A stretch of DNA of 64,000 nucleotides, taken from Mactromeris polynyma (Eukaryota > Mollusca > Bivalvia > Venerida > Mactridae). The position numbers and the translations under genes are program-made. Under the pieces are notes generated by a model. The model was not told the DNA's origin, made no database searches, and saw only the letters and a list, made by a program, of their open reading frames with translations. The stretch lies in contig JASFXZ010000003.1 in assembly GCA_032209605.1 (NCBI GenBank), forward strand, positions 35,552,762 through 35,616,761, written 5' to 3'. This document shows positions 1 to 20,847 of this stretch, one piece after another. The first letter of the stretch is position 1. Every line of letters starts with the position of its first letter.

Positions 1-72
1 TGCTCATTGGGTGTGGTAATAGATAAAACTAAAACAAGAACCCTGCACAGCACAACGATGTAGCATGAAGAG

Positions 73-300
73 ACGTTTTAAGACTGAATCTCAGACTTAG
101 ACTTTAAAATGGTAATTTTTTCATTTTGTTCCTACGTTATTGTTACACAATCTATTTTGATAAAACATGGCAAAAGTGTAGAGTGACTAACAAGAAATAT
201 ACAGGCAAAAATGTATCCGTTTAAATATAATTAAAACGAAATGCTTGTTAATTTTTTTTTTTCAATTTTAAAGTCTAAGATTCAGTCTTAAAACGTTTGT
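73..300. repeat. MITE-like element with about 38-bp terminal inverted repeats
   Basis: The left end (from 73, ACGTTTTAAGACTGAATCT) is repeated as its reverse complement ending near 298. The arms also share the motif AGACTTTAAAAT. The 150 bp between them are AT-rich and show no coding potential. This is a non-autonomous element or a simple foldback; no target duplication could be assigned. Confidence 0.6.
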
Positions 301-302
301 GA

Positions 303-704
303 ATACGGGCCCAGGCAACACAATGGACTCACATCTTTTGAACTGTTTGTTTGAATACGGGGATCTTTTCAAACTAGTTCGGCGTAATGTCATTCTCGTG
401 GAAAACGCAAACATTTTTTAAATTCACATTTTTAAAATGCATGAACCCGCCATACAGCATTTTAAATATCTTCATCAAATTACGGCATCATGTTGTGAAT
501 AGCTGTACAGAACTTTGGAAGATTTGTATCATCTTGAAATGACAATTACACAAGACATTGTTATCACAAATCATCGAAGTTCCTATCGGGATCTGAAAGA
601 AGTCAGTTTACGTCCCTTTCAGAAAATATGTGAAATAGTTACGTCGGGTTAACTGTGCTGACCCTTGTACTGTGGGCCAGAAGTTCTCGATGAATTCTTG
701 AATA
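303..704. other. Intergenic, nothing recognised
   Basis: No open frame with coding character, no RNA-like fold and no repeat that I could relate to another place in the window. Confidence 0.5.
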
Positions 705-1670
705 TGTAACGTTTGTATCATAATCTCGGTAGCTTTCTTTCAAGTTTGTGGTGCTACATCTGGAGATGTGGAGCTTAATTCAAGGGGAATTAATTATCAA
801 AAGACAGAGTGCATTAACTAACATTGTGGTAATTAGATACCCGTGCTGTAACATACTGCATTGTTGACAAAAAACGACATTTCTATCAATACTTTACCAG
901 AATTGGTTCAACGTCACATTGTTCACAATCGCGATGCATGCTACGTTTATTTGATGGGTTTTAAACGTCGGGAGTGTTTTCATTTTCACAATCACGGGGC
1001 ATGTCATGTCTGCTTATTTGCAAACGTCAGTGACGTCACATGATGAAGAGACACACTTGTTTTACACACACATCATGTGATTGGATTATGTTACCAAACG
1101 AATCGAATAAAAACACTTAGATATCCAATCTAGTGTCGGGGCAACTAAATTAGATACCCTCATTTTCATACTCTATCAGTTACAAGGAATTTAACACATA
1201 TATCTGTTGTAACTATATAATTGAATATGTACTAGACAGAGTTTGAAACACGAGATATTTACACTCCGCCTGTTTTGTAGCATAATCCAATCACAAAATG
1301 TGTGAGTACAAAAGTTTGCAATGTCTCTTCATCATCTGACGTCACTGACGTATGCAAATAAGCAGATATGCACCGTGATTGTGGAATTGAAAACCACCCA
1401 GACGTTTAACATATCAAATAAACGTAGCATGCATCGTGATTGTGACGTTATACCAACCCTGGAAAATATGAAGATGTGAAATGTCGCTTTTGTCAACAGT
1501 GCGGTAACTAACAGTGCGGGTATTTACTATTTAATTAATTACCGCATTGTTAGTGAATGCACTTTGTCCTTTTATAATTAGGTCCCCCCCACTTCACTTA
1601 ACTTTGAATCTAATGTCATCCCTCCAGATGTAGCACTAAGACAACTTCCGAAACTGATACCGTTACAGAT
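705..1670. repeat. Large foldback element, arms of about 300-350 bp
   Basis: The left arm (about 725-1085) reappears as its reverse complement in the right arm (about 1285-1650). Matching blocks include GTGCTACATCTGGAG, GATGCATGCTACGTTTATTT, GTCAGTGACGTCA and GATGAAGAGACA, in mirrored order. The loop of about 200 bp (1086-1284) is not palindromic. The arms differ by scattered substitutions and small indels, so this is an old foldback or MITE-type element rather than a recent palindrome. The short open frame inside it (861-1043) is not considered a gene. Confidence 0.75.
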
Positions 1671-2489
1671 ATCGCCTATATTTGCACTGCTGATCTGCTT
1701 AATCATTTTCTGAAAGTTTCTAAACCTCTAAACTAGTATATCGGTTTAGCATTAATCAATATAATTAATCGTTTATTGTGTGATCCACATACCTTTTACA
1801 TAATGAGTCGCAACCCTTCTTATTCATGTAAGACCTCCTTGTGACATTATAAATCATTATAAATGGTTATTGAATTAAATGGATATGACGTTATGTCACA
1901 ACAGAGGAAGGTAATATACATATTGTGTCAGCGGTACCATTCGAACAAGATTAATGCAGTAGGCCTACTGTCTTATTCCTCTAGTTTCTTCACTTCGATG
2001 AACACGATCGATACGTTTAAATAGTTGTTCGGACATGATCCACAAGGTTTGAAATGAAATGGTTTCAATAAGTAAAAATGCAAGCTTATAAAGATATTAC
2101 GTCATTCTTCGGGGTTGTCTGCGATTGAGCCCACACCCCCACCCCCTTTGAGGTGGCGAAAAAAAGCAATTTCCATTCTGCTTTTGTTCATACTTTTCTT
2201 CGAATTTCTATCAGAGGCATCCAAGGTACAGTACCTTATCGGAACGTTGTGATAACCCTAACAATATTCCGTAAAATTGTGAAGGGAAAGAAGCGTTCAT
2301 ATCTTTTGTTTAGTCAGCCATACGATTGATTTCCCTTGATATGGCCTCTTGGTATACGATTGTGTTTATTCGTTGTTTTATATCATTAGTGTTTCCACAA
2401 ATCGCGGAGGTGCATAATGAACGAATTAGTTACAATAGCATTACACATTTATTGGTTCAATACATTTATGTACAATTCCTTACTAACCA
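1671..2489. other. Intergenic, nothing recognised
   Basis: AT-rich sequence with no supported gene, RNA or related repeat. Confidence 0.4.
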
Positions 2490-2660
2490 TTTCATATATA
2501 TATTTGCCCTCACACCTCCTCAGTGCCTAATGATTGTAGACGGTTGTTTTTCCGGGGGTCTGTGTGGGGAGACATTGGCTTGTGTATGTGGCGTTCTCTG
2601 TAACAACTTAATCACTCTTTACACCATGGAAGATTCTCCCATCCGTGGTCCAAAATGAAT
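2490..2660 (+). repeat. Dispersed repeat, family A, copy 1
   Basis: Contains the shared core 'CACCTCCTCAGTGCCT ... TTTTCCGGGGGTCTGTGTGG ... TGTATGTGGC', also seen at 50850-50980 (+) and reversed near 19490-19545. The related copy at 48760-48925 shares a different block of the family. The open frame through this copy (2326-2658) is incidental. Confidence 0.6.
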
Positions 2661-3714
2661 GTACTCTTCTAACATTTCTCAAATCTCCAGTTCTTGTGTG
2701 GTTATATTGTCTTTTATAAACACTTCAAATGTATCTGTTTTACATAGTTTTCGTATTTGAATTGTTTTCATACCTTGTGTTATTCTGTTTCCAGCTTTTT
2801 GATGTTATGAAATGTTACTATTTTGTGTTTCTAACAAATAGTATGGCTTCTGTCTTTACTCATAGCTGAATTAATCTTTTCTTCCTGACCAATGTCAATT
2901 AGAAGTTAGAACCTCTTCTGTTTTTGTTTTGTACGGTCTGATTTAGTGTCGACGGATACATTATGAAATATTATATATTTTTGTATTACGTTTTGTTCCA
3001 AATCATCATTTGTACGTTTGATTCTTCAACACTATCCTTCACAGAGTTCATATTGTGTCTAAGTCTTTCATTTTCTGGAGCAACGATATTTTACCCTAGA
3101 CTTTCCAATTCCTCATTTGGTTTATTTGTCTTGCTTCGAAGTTTTAATTGTTATTTTTTCGTCAGAGAGTGAAGGTATCATAGCAGCAGTGTAGGCACTT
3201 TCAATGGTAATACACTGTAAAAGTTTCAGCTTGGTCTACTAAATTAACGCTTACAGTTTCGTGCGTTATTGTGGTACAAAAGCTTAAGATTTGCGTACAC
3301 TATCCGGGAAAATATATCCTCTGAGGACTGGAGGTCTTTGTGATTAATCTAGGTAGGACTGTCTGTACAGTATTGTCATTGTAAGTGCTGGACACTCTCT
3401 AGTCAATATGTTATTGTGTATTGAGATGAAACTAGACATCGAAAATCTGCACGACAAAAGTCAGTCTGTGAAGACAAATAACACAAGGACGTGACTTACA
3501 ATAAGATCAATATCTGCCTAGCACTGTGTGGTAATGAATTTCCTTTGCATAATAACAGTTCAAAATCCAAATGAACTCGTTTGTGTGATATACAGTCGAT
3601 AAATATTTATTAGAAGGAAACATACAGAATGTTTGTACTACTCTTTGTCTAGTTTTGCCTTGTCGAAAAACGTACCACTTCAGGTTAATGTGGTTTCAGT
3701 CATTTAAGAATTTA
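2661..3714. other. Intergenic, nothing recognised
   Basis: No coding, RNA or repeat feature could be supported. The short AT-rich open frame at 2963-3172 has no recognisable domain. Confidence 0.4.
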
Positions 3715-4082
3715 TTACGGTGGCATAGAGGTGACGTGTGTGAAATTATTTTTATCTCGTGGCCACTACTTAGTATGTCGTGGCCACGACTTAACTATCT
3801 CGTTCCCACGACATAGTTATATCGTGGCCACGACGTAGTATGACTTAGTATGTATAAAAATAATTTCACGCATGTAACACCTATGCCACCGTAACGGTGG
3901 TATGCAGGTGACATGTCTGAAATTATTATTATTTCCTTCCCACGTCTTACTAATTCGTTCCCACGACATACTATCTCTTTCCCACGACTTAGTATAACTA
4001 TCACGTTCCAACGACATACATTTGTAGTTATCTCGTGGCCACGACTTACATGTCCACACATATCCCATCTATGCCACCGTAA
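3715..4082. repeat. Two tandem MITEs sharing the TTACGGTGGCATAGA terminus
   Basis: Unit one is 3715-3894, from TTACGGTGGCATAGAGGTGA to its inverted form CACCTATGCCACCGTAA. Unit two is 3892-4082, from TAACGGTGGTATGCAGGTGA to TCTATGCCACCGTAA; the two share the terminal bases at their junction. The inside of both units is a series of imperfect units of about 25 bp built on TCGTGGCCACGAC or CGTTCCCACGAC followed by TTAGTA/ATAGTT. The inverted termini make DNA-transposon descent likely. Confidence 0.75.
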
Positions 4083-4439
4083 TTTATTCATGAGTCATTT
4101 CATTCCGTTTTGAGTATCTCGCAGCTGTACGTTAATTATTGAATCATGAATGCACAATGCAATGTATATGGAGAGCTGTTTATTAACTTAGGTGCTTGTC
4201 TGATTGTCCACTTACGTCACCCTAGTCATTATTATGTGACGGTAGTTACAGGTCAAGAAAAAAAAGTAGAAGTGATAGGAAAGTTGGAGGTTATGGGAAG
4301 GTGAAAGAAGAAACAATAGAAAAGAGTGAGCCAGCTGTGTGTTTACCTCCTCAACTTAAGCCTCTCCGGTTATGGTGACACAGCCCTAAGAATCAATGGA
4401 ACCTACTTATAGCTGGATCCTAACCTAAAAAGGGGAAAA
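4083..4439. other. Intergenic, nothing recognised
   Basis: No feature supported; it may include the 3' UTR of the adjacent LINE remnant, which lies on the minus strand and ends towards here. Confidence 0.4.
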
Positions 4440-5540
4440 GTAGACAGTCCCTTCTTGAAGGATGCCAAGTCTGGGGCTGTGACGACTACAGACGGTAGCT
4501 TGTTCCACACGTGATAGTCCGTGGGAAGAAGGAGAACTTGTAATATGACGTAACTATAGAGAAGAGTCTACTTCTTGGTGAGAGAAGATCTTGTTGAGCG
4601 GTCAGCGGGAGTGAAATAATTGTTAGCCGGGATATCGACCAGGTTGTTGACAATCATGGTCAACTGGACTTTGTACCTACGCGTCTCCAGCGACTCCCCA
4701 GCCAATGTGTTCCAGTATGGACGACACACTACTTATATTGTGGAATATGTTCGTCCAATACCCTGCTGTTCTTCTCTGGACCATGTCAAGCCTCCTGGTG
4801 AGAGTTTTGGGGTATGGGTTCCAGACTGTTGAGCAATACTCAATGTGAGACCGCACCAATACTGTGTAGGCACGGGATTTTGTATCCTCTCTCGAGATAC
4901 GGAGGTTGCGTCCGATGAAACCTAGGGTTGAGTGGTCCTTCTTGGTAATCTTGTTGATGCGAGTGTTCCAGGAGAGAGTGCAAACCAATGTATTTTGTAG
5001 TAGATTTGGTGCCTAGTATGTGGCCTTTTAGTTTGTAGTTGCTGGTAATTGGAGACCTCTTTATGTACACGCGTTAGATGCTGCACTTTTCCGGATGGAA
5101 AGACATGTGGGACCACATCTTTTCCAATCCGCCAGTCTTTCTAGGTCCTGTTGTAGTTCGTCGCAGTCTGATTTTGAGTCGATATGCTTTTAACCACACA
5201 CCTCTAAACCACACAGTTATCTTAAATAGACGTGGGCTTGATGAAACTTACAGTTGTAGGTCGTTGATGAATGCCAGAAACAATATGGGCCCAATGACAC
5301 TTCCCTGAGAGACGCCACTGATAACAGGGGCTGGTTCGGAAGTGGCACCGTCAACAACAATTACTTTCTGAGATATTACTTTCTGAGATCGGTCTGACAG
5401 GAAGGACCTGATCCATGGCAGTGTGCTTCCTCGAATACCATAGTGGTCTAGTTGAGCGATGATACATGCGTGGAAGACTCTGTCAAAGGCCTTTGAGAAG
5501 TCATGCACTGCAATATCAAATTGTTGTCCTTTGTTCATTG
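4440..5540 (-). mobile_element. Non-LTR retrotransposon (jockey/CR1-like LINE) remnant, RT to C-terminus
   Basis: Minus-strand translations show successive parts of a LINE ORF2. At 5248-5538 there is reverse-transcriptase core with 'DFSKAFDRV' and 'GVSQGSVIGPILFLAFINDL'. At 4677-4988 there is the post-RT region with 'SYRAYTVLVRSHIEYCSTVW'-like sequence (as seen: SRAYTVLVRSHIEYCSTVWN) and 'RLDMVQRR'. Down to about 4440 comes the typical C-terminal 'WNKLPSVVVTAPDLASFKKG'. The frame is broken between these pieces and the YxDD-bearing part and the 5' half are not seen intact, so the element is a dead 5'-truncated copy. Confidence 0.85.
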
Positions 5541-5930
5541 ACTGAAGAAGTAAGGAGCTGGGTTCTAACCATAAATGAGATAATCATTGTCGAAGTGCCT
5601 CATGATGTTGCTCACTACATTGTACTCAAGGGGCTTTCAACATATGCAGGTCAAGGACACTGGTCTGAAATTGATAGCCTTGCAACGTTCTCATTGTTTA
5701 AATATTGCAGATACGTTGGCGGTTATCCAGATCTCAGGTAACTCTCCAGAACACAGACATTTATTGAAGATATGATATAGGTTAAGTTAGTTTTTAAGAC
5801 ACCAAGACGTTTCGGTGGGTGTTGCACAATAGACACAATATACTTATTTCTCTGATGCATTACGAGAACTACCAATTCTCTCGGCACATTGTAAAGGGAG
5901 ACCACTGTGAGTACTTTCAGATTGCCGGAA
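5541..5930. other. Spacer between the LINE remnant and the KAT8 promoter
   Basis: No gene or clear repeat seen. It may contain further eroded LINE sequence on the minus strand. Confidence 0.35.
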
Positions 5931-6058
5931 AAGACCGGCTTTTTGTCGACTGATACGGATTTTAGCAATGCCCCGTATTACCGGAAGTTGTAGTTTGTGT
6001 TCGGAATTAGGATACAAAACAGTTAAATTCTTTGTTTCTTTTTTGTTCTTCGTATGGT
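5931..6058 (+). promoter_or_regulatory. Putative KAT8 promoter and 5' UTR with ETS-type site
   Basis: An ACCGGAAGT motif at about 5980-5988 matches the ETS/GABP consensus common in housekeeping promoters. It lies about 70 bp before the start codon. A second CCGGAAAAGACCGG block lies near 5925. No TATA box is seen. An in-frame stop at 6008 separates any upstream frame from the KAT8 start. The promoter assignment is inference from position and motif. Confidence 0.45.
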
Positions 6059-15331
<9,273 letters not shown>

Positions 15332-15343
15332 ACATATTTTATA

Positions 15344-15500
15344 CAGTCGGACCTCGTTTATGGGATAACCTTCTATCTGAATACTTGGTATCATCCAAAG
15401 TAAATATCAGGTCCCTATGTATCTTCTTAGGCACGTCGATTTGAAATTGGCTGTTTGAAACTCGAAATAAATTTTGGACCTGATGAACGAGGTCTGACTG
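15344..15500 (+). repeat. MITE, family C, copy 2, in the KAT8 3' UTR
   Basis: CAGTCGGACCTCGTT ... AACGAGGTCTGACTG with TA on both flanks, 157 bp. It starts 13 bp after the KAT8 stop codon and, being upstream of every candidate polyadenylation signal, must be part of the mature message. Confidence 0.88.
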
Positions 15501-15831
15501 TAGTTCTCTTTTACAACTGTTTTTTTGTGGATGACATAAAATGTTTGTTTCTTGAAGTTTATGTTGTGTAGAAAGAATATGCCAACAGTATACTTTGTAC
15601 GTATTGTTGAACCTTTAAAAGGTGTTGTCTGTATTAAGCAGACAACAAATGGTTTATTTCTTTGTAAATTTAGATGTATAAAGTGTCTCCTTTCTTATTC
15701 AGTAGTAAATGATATTCATTATGGAAAATGTCCCTGGGAATGCTTTTACTTCAAAATTTGTATTACCAGCTTAATAAGCATGATATTAGCTGCCCTTTTA
15801 ATACACTTTCCAATTTCAGATTGTCATTCAC

Positions 15832-15837
15832 AATAAA
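15832..15837 (+). terminator. Candidate KAT8 polyadenylation signal 1
   Basis: AATAAA about 500 bp after the stop codon. Confidence 0.45.
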
Positions 15838-16118
15838 AAGAATCTGTGAATTGTAGATGTTATGAAATGATCAGTTATGCACTGGTCTGTTTACTGATTC
15901 ATGCCAGTATATTACCAAAATGTGTTCATGTTTGTTTTGAAGTGTCATTACTGTTGTTACCATAATTATAGATAGCTACTTGTGTCATTACCTGTTAGTT
16001 AAACTGTTAGATTGGAAGTCTAGATGGAAGTCCTTTTTCAGTATTGGACATATTATACAAATTGTCAGATGTCTGCCTGCTGATGTATATTACTATGTAC
16101 CAAACAGTCTGACTTTCC

Positions 16119-16124
16119 AATAAA
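16119..16124 (+). terminator. Candidate KAT8 polyadenylation signal 2
   Basis: AATAAA in 'TTTCCAATAAAGCCTG', about 790 bp after the stop. Either this or the signal at 15832 would end the transcript; another AATAAA lies near 16333. Confidence 0.4.
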
Positions 16125-16262
16125 GCCTGTGACATTTAGCTTGTCTGACTTTCAGTTAAGCCTGTGACATTTAGTGTTGGGGGTTCATGTTTGTTGCTGG
16201 GGTAAGGTTATGTGACATTTAGCGTTAGGGGTTCACATGTTTGTTGCTGGGGTAAGGTTATG
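16125..16262. repeat. Short tandem duplications downstream of KAT8
   Basis: GCCTGTGACATTTAG occurs twice, and a 'TTAGGGGTTCA ... TTTGTTGCTGGGGTAAGGTT' block occurs twice in succession. Confidence 0.7.
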
Positions 16263-16341
16263 AATGAGTTTTATTATACTTATTATTGTTCTGTATATTT
16301 ATGATTTAAAATGTTGAAACTTACTTTCAGTAAATAAAACA

Positions 16342-17829
16342 CGTTTCTGAAATAATTGTTGAAATTTCTTAAAAAAAAGATTTTATTTCAGGTGTTGAGC
16401 AGGTCTTGAAGCTTGCTGAATATGTCTACCTCCCTGGATTATGTCAAGGTTTTAAATAAAGAATCTTAACAAATACACATATACGGTTAATCCTGCTTAT
16501 CTCATCTATAAAAATCAGCTTCATTCCATTTTCTCTTTGGATTACTCTAGAAGTGTGTAATGCTTTATATTATTACATAAAGTGGTAATATGTATTTCAT
16601 ATACTAGACTGATATTGGAAATGTTTTCCATAGTGCATCAGGATGATGCAAATTATGTTCATATGGGTTTAAAACTAGCGTATTATCAAGTACAGTCCAT
16701 TGACTGGACAGTAGTTGATCCTAAACAGTAAATTACTTGTTTATGTTTTGTTTCTACTGCACTTCACAAGGAAAACATTTGTTCTATCAGAAAGTTCAGC
16801 TACAAGATTCCTCTGATACAGTAATAGTTTTTTTTGTCTCTTAGCAATTTGACCCGTAGTTGGGTGAACGCACATGTGTATATATATAAAAATATAATGC
16901 CCGAAAAATCTAACCTATTGTCACATTTGTTAATTTTACAGTGATTATGTGATAGAAATAGTCCTTGACAACTTATAGGCAACACATGTAGTTGCGTACA
17001 CAGTCTGGAGTACTGAGTGTATTAATAAGAAAACTACTTTACATCACACAGAGACTCTTTATACGTGTAGCAGACAATGATATACACAGCATAAATACCA
17101 TGACAATCTACCACATCCTGTAAAACTAACCTGACATCGGGCCAAACATCCCAGCTGCTAGTGCCATTTCAATGGAATTTGAACCTGAAACTTCCTGTGC
17201 CCATTGTGAAATTTTTTCACAAATCATTATCACTTACACTGACACACTTTTCTAACCGGCCACCGTACGTTTCTGCTGTGTATCAATGTTGATATAAATC
17301 TTTATAAGCAGACTTTTTTGTACAATCATGTGTGAATGCTGGTCTTCAAGAGATAGAGGAATGAGTAAATGTAAAGAAATACAAATTAAGTTAAACATTT
17401 CAGTGTTTTTTAAACTTTTACAACAAGTGACCAATTACAAAAGCATTTTCAAAACTTTATATAGACTCGTACAACACTATCAGTACCTTTGTGTGTGGTC
17501 GAATGTCTAGCGCCTTGCCGATTTTATCTAGCACAACGAATTGGACCCACGCCACGTTTAGTCAGCATGTTGACATTGTCTCCTACATAATTAATCTCAT
17601 TATTTGTTATTCACTTACTTTGCTTATAGTATACCGTGAAGAATCCTTCACATAAGCCGCCTGGAATGCCTACTTGATTCGCTATCTAAGGTACCTTATA
17701 AAGACATTAAAGCTCTCAATATGGGGTCAATGGTTCTTTACAAATTTACCCGACTTGGGAATCACATAAAATATGCATATAAACTGTATACAAAATTATA
17801 ATTTTCTCCGCATCGTTAGGCGATGATAA
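16342..17829. other. Intergenic, nothing recognised
   Basis: AT-rich, with only short open frames that have no domain signature. Confidence 0.4.
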
Positions 17830-19430
17830 TATCGTATAATTCATATAAAATGTTTTGTTTCTCTTTCAGATGATTTGTAAGTATACATGGCAAGATTTCT
17901 TATAGTAGTTTTTTTCTTTGAATTTATCATGTCAATAAATTTAATGAAATATGCATTTTTCCAATAATATTTTTGATATGAACTTGACGAATTTCGTGAT
18001 TTAATGGACATTCTAACAAAAAATGAAACTCATCTTCAAGGACATTGCATAATCTACATTTTCTTTCGTTGAAAGGCATTTGTACAGGCTTATGCCATCT
18101 TCCGGCTTCAACTTCTAATCTATGAGCAGATGTTCATTGACGACCAAATGCAAAGCGAAACTTTTCAATGTTTAAAAAATCTAAATAAGGTTGAAAACTA
18201 ATAGCACAGTATAAATTATAAGTTCTAGCTCTGGATGAATTTTCTACAACACTATTCCAAATTTGTAAATAATTACCATAATGTCGTTGTCTAAATATTG
18301 ATAAAAAAGCGTCTACATCACCAATTCCTTGATTCAGCCAAACATCAGCGAAACACTTTGTTTCTAATATAATTTGAAAAGCTTTCGTAAATTCTATACA
18401 AGCTACATATAATTTCTAGTTTTCATTTAGCAGTTTGTTAATTATACCACGAAGAATAAAAAATGTTGTCAACAGTGCTCATAATCTTTCTAAAACCAGC
18501 TTGTGCTTCTATATATACATTACATGTATAACGTTCTGCCCAAAGTGTAAGGCGGTTATTTAATACTTTCGTGAACAATTTACCCAATGTACTTAATAAA
18601 GTTATACCTCTATAATTTCCTGGATTGTTTGTATCGCCTTTGTTATGCAATGGTTCAATACAACCTCGGCCCAACTGTCAGGAAAATAGTCAATAATAAA
18701 TAATCTATCAAAAAGAATTGTCAAACATTTCAAAAGTTCACACTTTTGGATCCTTTTATAAAAAAATCATTTGACTTCATAACCGGTCCGGATGACTTTC
18801 CAGAATTCAGTTCTTTACAAGCTTCTAATACCTCACTTGCTACAATGCTTACATTCAGTTCCTCAAACACGCAATGAAGTTCACCATTTAAATATCTGTT
18901 ATTAAAATGAACGATATCTTCATCTGGTTGGAAAAAAGTGATGTTTGATCATTGATTGATTGATATGAAGTATTCTGTAAAGATGTTTGCATTTAACTGG
19001 TTATTGGTAGGTTCTTTAACACATGTACTTTTCAACAATTTCCAATATGCTTTTGCATTTTTATGTCTCATATTTTCTAACTGTTGAGTTTGATTTTTTC
19101 GTATTTAAACTTTGTATACCTTATTAATGTTTTATATCTACTTCAGGCCATAGTCATGTTGGTTCTATTTACATATTATGATTTCTGCAATCTATATTCA
19201 TTCAAATATGCATAATAATTCGGTCTGAGCTATCTTACAATCATTATCATACCAAGGAGTATTACTAATATCCCATTTGTTAACATTAGTGCATTTTTTC
19301 TTTGCTTTTCACCTTTCTTTCAAACAATGGATCACAAACATCGTCTATGTATCTATAAAAACAAGTTAAATTACTTTCAATGTCATCAGTTGTTACAGAT
19401 GTGCTAATACTATCACATGACTCATTTCTT
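17830..19430 (-). mobile_element. Second non-LTR retrotransposon (LINE) remnant
   Basis: On the minus strand, 18438-18674 reads 'NNPGNYRGITLLSTLGKLFT ... EAQAGFRK', the N-terminal part of a reverse transcriptase. Further along (about 18380-17890) comes 'YVWLNQGIGDVDAFLSIFRQ', 'RARTYNLYCAISFQPYLDFL', 'SAHRLEVEAGRWHKP' and 'CRLCNVLEDEFHFLLECPL', the zinc-knuckle-like C-terminus common to a LINE group abundant in molluscs. Stops and frame changes separate the pieces and the RT active-site region is missing, so the element is dead and internally deleted. It differs from the LINE at 4440-5540. Confidence 0.82.
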
Positions 19431-19459
19431 CACTACATAATGTATTCAAACGAGATAGA

Positions 19460-19930
19460 ATAAGTTGCTACAGGGAACGCCTCATACATAAGACAGTGCC
19501 TCCCCACACAGACCTCCGGGAAAACAACACTCCATAAAGCACTTGAGGAGGTTCAAGGGTACATACGTAAGGGAAAAGAGGCACAATTAATGACATGGCC
19601 GACCATAATGAATAACTAGGAGAATCAAAGAGAACAAACATTGGGGAAAATTAATGGATGGGAAAGATCACAGGACAAGTCAAGACAGCTTGCAACAATA
19701 GGTCGAAACTGGGCAGAAAATAACATGAACGTTATATAAAGTGAAATAATTGCACAGGGGAAAGGGAAATATATCATACATTTAAAACACAAAAAGAAAT
19801 AATAAGCATACAGCGAATTACATATACAGCCTTGCGACTGTCAATAACAAGACTAGGGATTTAAATCGATTGAACGACTAGCCAACCTCACAAAGCTACA
19901 AACTAATGGTGCCAATGAACATCCAGCTAG
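19460..19930 (-). repeat. Dispersed repeat, family A, reversed copy
   Basis: 'CATAAGACAGTGCCTCCCCACACAG ... CCGGGAAAACAAC' is the reverse complement of the core seen at 2490 and 50850 (only short stretches quoted). It continues with ACAATAGGTCGAAACTGG and AACATGAAC, the reverse complement of the block at 48810-48840, and with 'GGGATTTAAATCGATTGAAC' near 19860, matching 48628-48640. Confidence 0.65.
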
Positions 19931-20690
19931 CATTGACTTAATTCGAATTTCATATTTGCTACATTTGTCTCTTTTTATTTCTAAGTTATACATTGTGGTA
20001 CAGTATTCTACAACAATGTAATATCTCCGAAAAGCCTGCATCAACTAGATCTATACCAAGTAAAAACTTTTACAGAACAGAGCGTATAGCGAAACGGAAC
20101 AGAACAGAAAGGTCTCACCTTTTGGAAAATATGATTTATTATAGCCCCCAATTGTTTTGAAACTGACTGGCAATTTTAGAGAATTTTGCTATATGTTAGA
20201 TGAAACTTTTCAAACTAAATTGGAAGCAAGAAAATGTTTAGTTAGAAGAATAAATTGTTTACACTAAATAACAGAGATGAAACTATAAAATATTGTCATA
20301 ACTGTTAAAATGCTCTAGTAATAAGATAAAGCGTTTAAATTTACGTTTGAACATATTTCCCTATATAATCTATTGATAACAACTGGTAAAGCTGGAAACT
20401 CGATTTTGATTTTCGGGTCATTTACCAGGGGGCCAATCCTCTGCGATAAGCCAGCTTACAGGCATTGCAAGCTGGGTATGCGTGTGATTATCATGGTAGA
20501 TAAATTATTTACAGCACTTTTCTTAAGAATAAAAATCTTATGATGACTGTAATTATTGTATCTTCAAATAAGACATACAGTATGCATAATATATTGTATT
20601 ATGTTATACAGACTCTAAGGTCGCTATTTCATAGCTTTTTAATTATTCATATCGTCCCATAATTAAAACTACCGACGTTAATTACTGCGG
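19931..20690. other. Intergenic, nothing recognised
   Basis: No supported gene or repeat. Confidence 0.4.
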
Positions 20691-20847
20691 AAACTATAAC
20701 CGATTGGCCGATAAATAAAACCGCCTGAACATCTGGCAACGCTGTAGTGGATAACACATATTCCTTGAAAAATCCCGGCATATTTATTGTGGAATATGAT
20801 ACACACGCGCCATGTTGGTTGTTGATAAGCCTTTGCTAACTTGGCAG
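20690..20847 (+). promoter_or_regulatory. Putative promoter and 5' UTR exon of the GT31 gene at 23421
   Basis: GATTGGCCGATAAATAAAAC (CCAAT-box and TATA-like) is followed by CACACGCGCCATGTTGG (YY1-like) and a strong donor TTGGCAG|GTAAGT at 20847/20848. The GT31 coding exon is preceded by an acceptor CTTGTTTGCAG ending at 23352. Together they suggest a 2.5-kb intron in the 5' UTR, as also implied for the two paralogues at 45 and 60 kb. This is inference. Confidence 0.35.
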
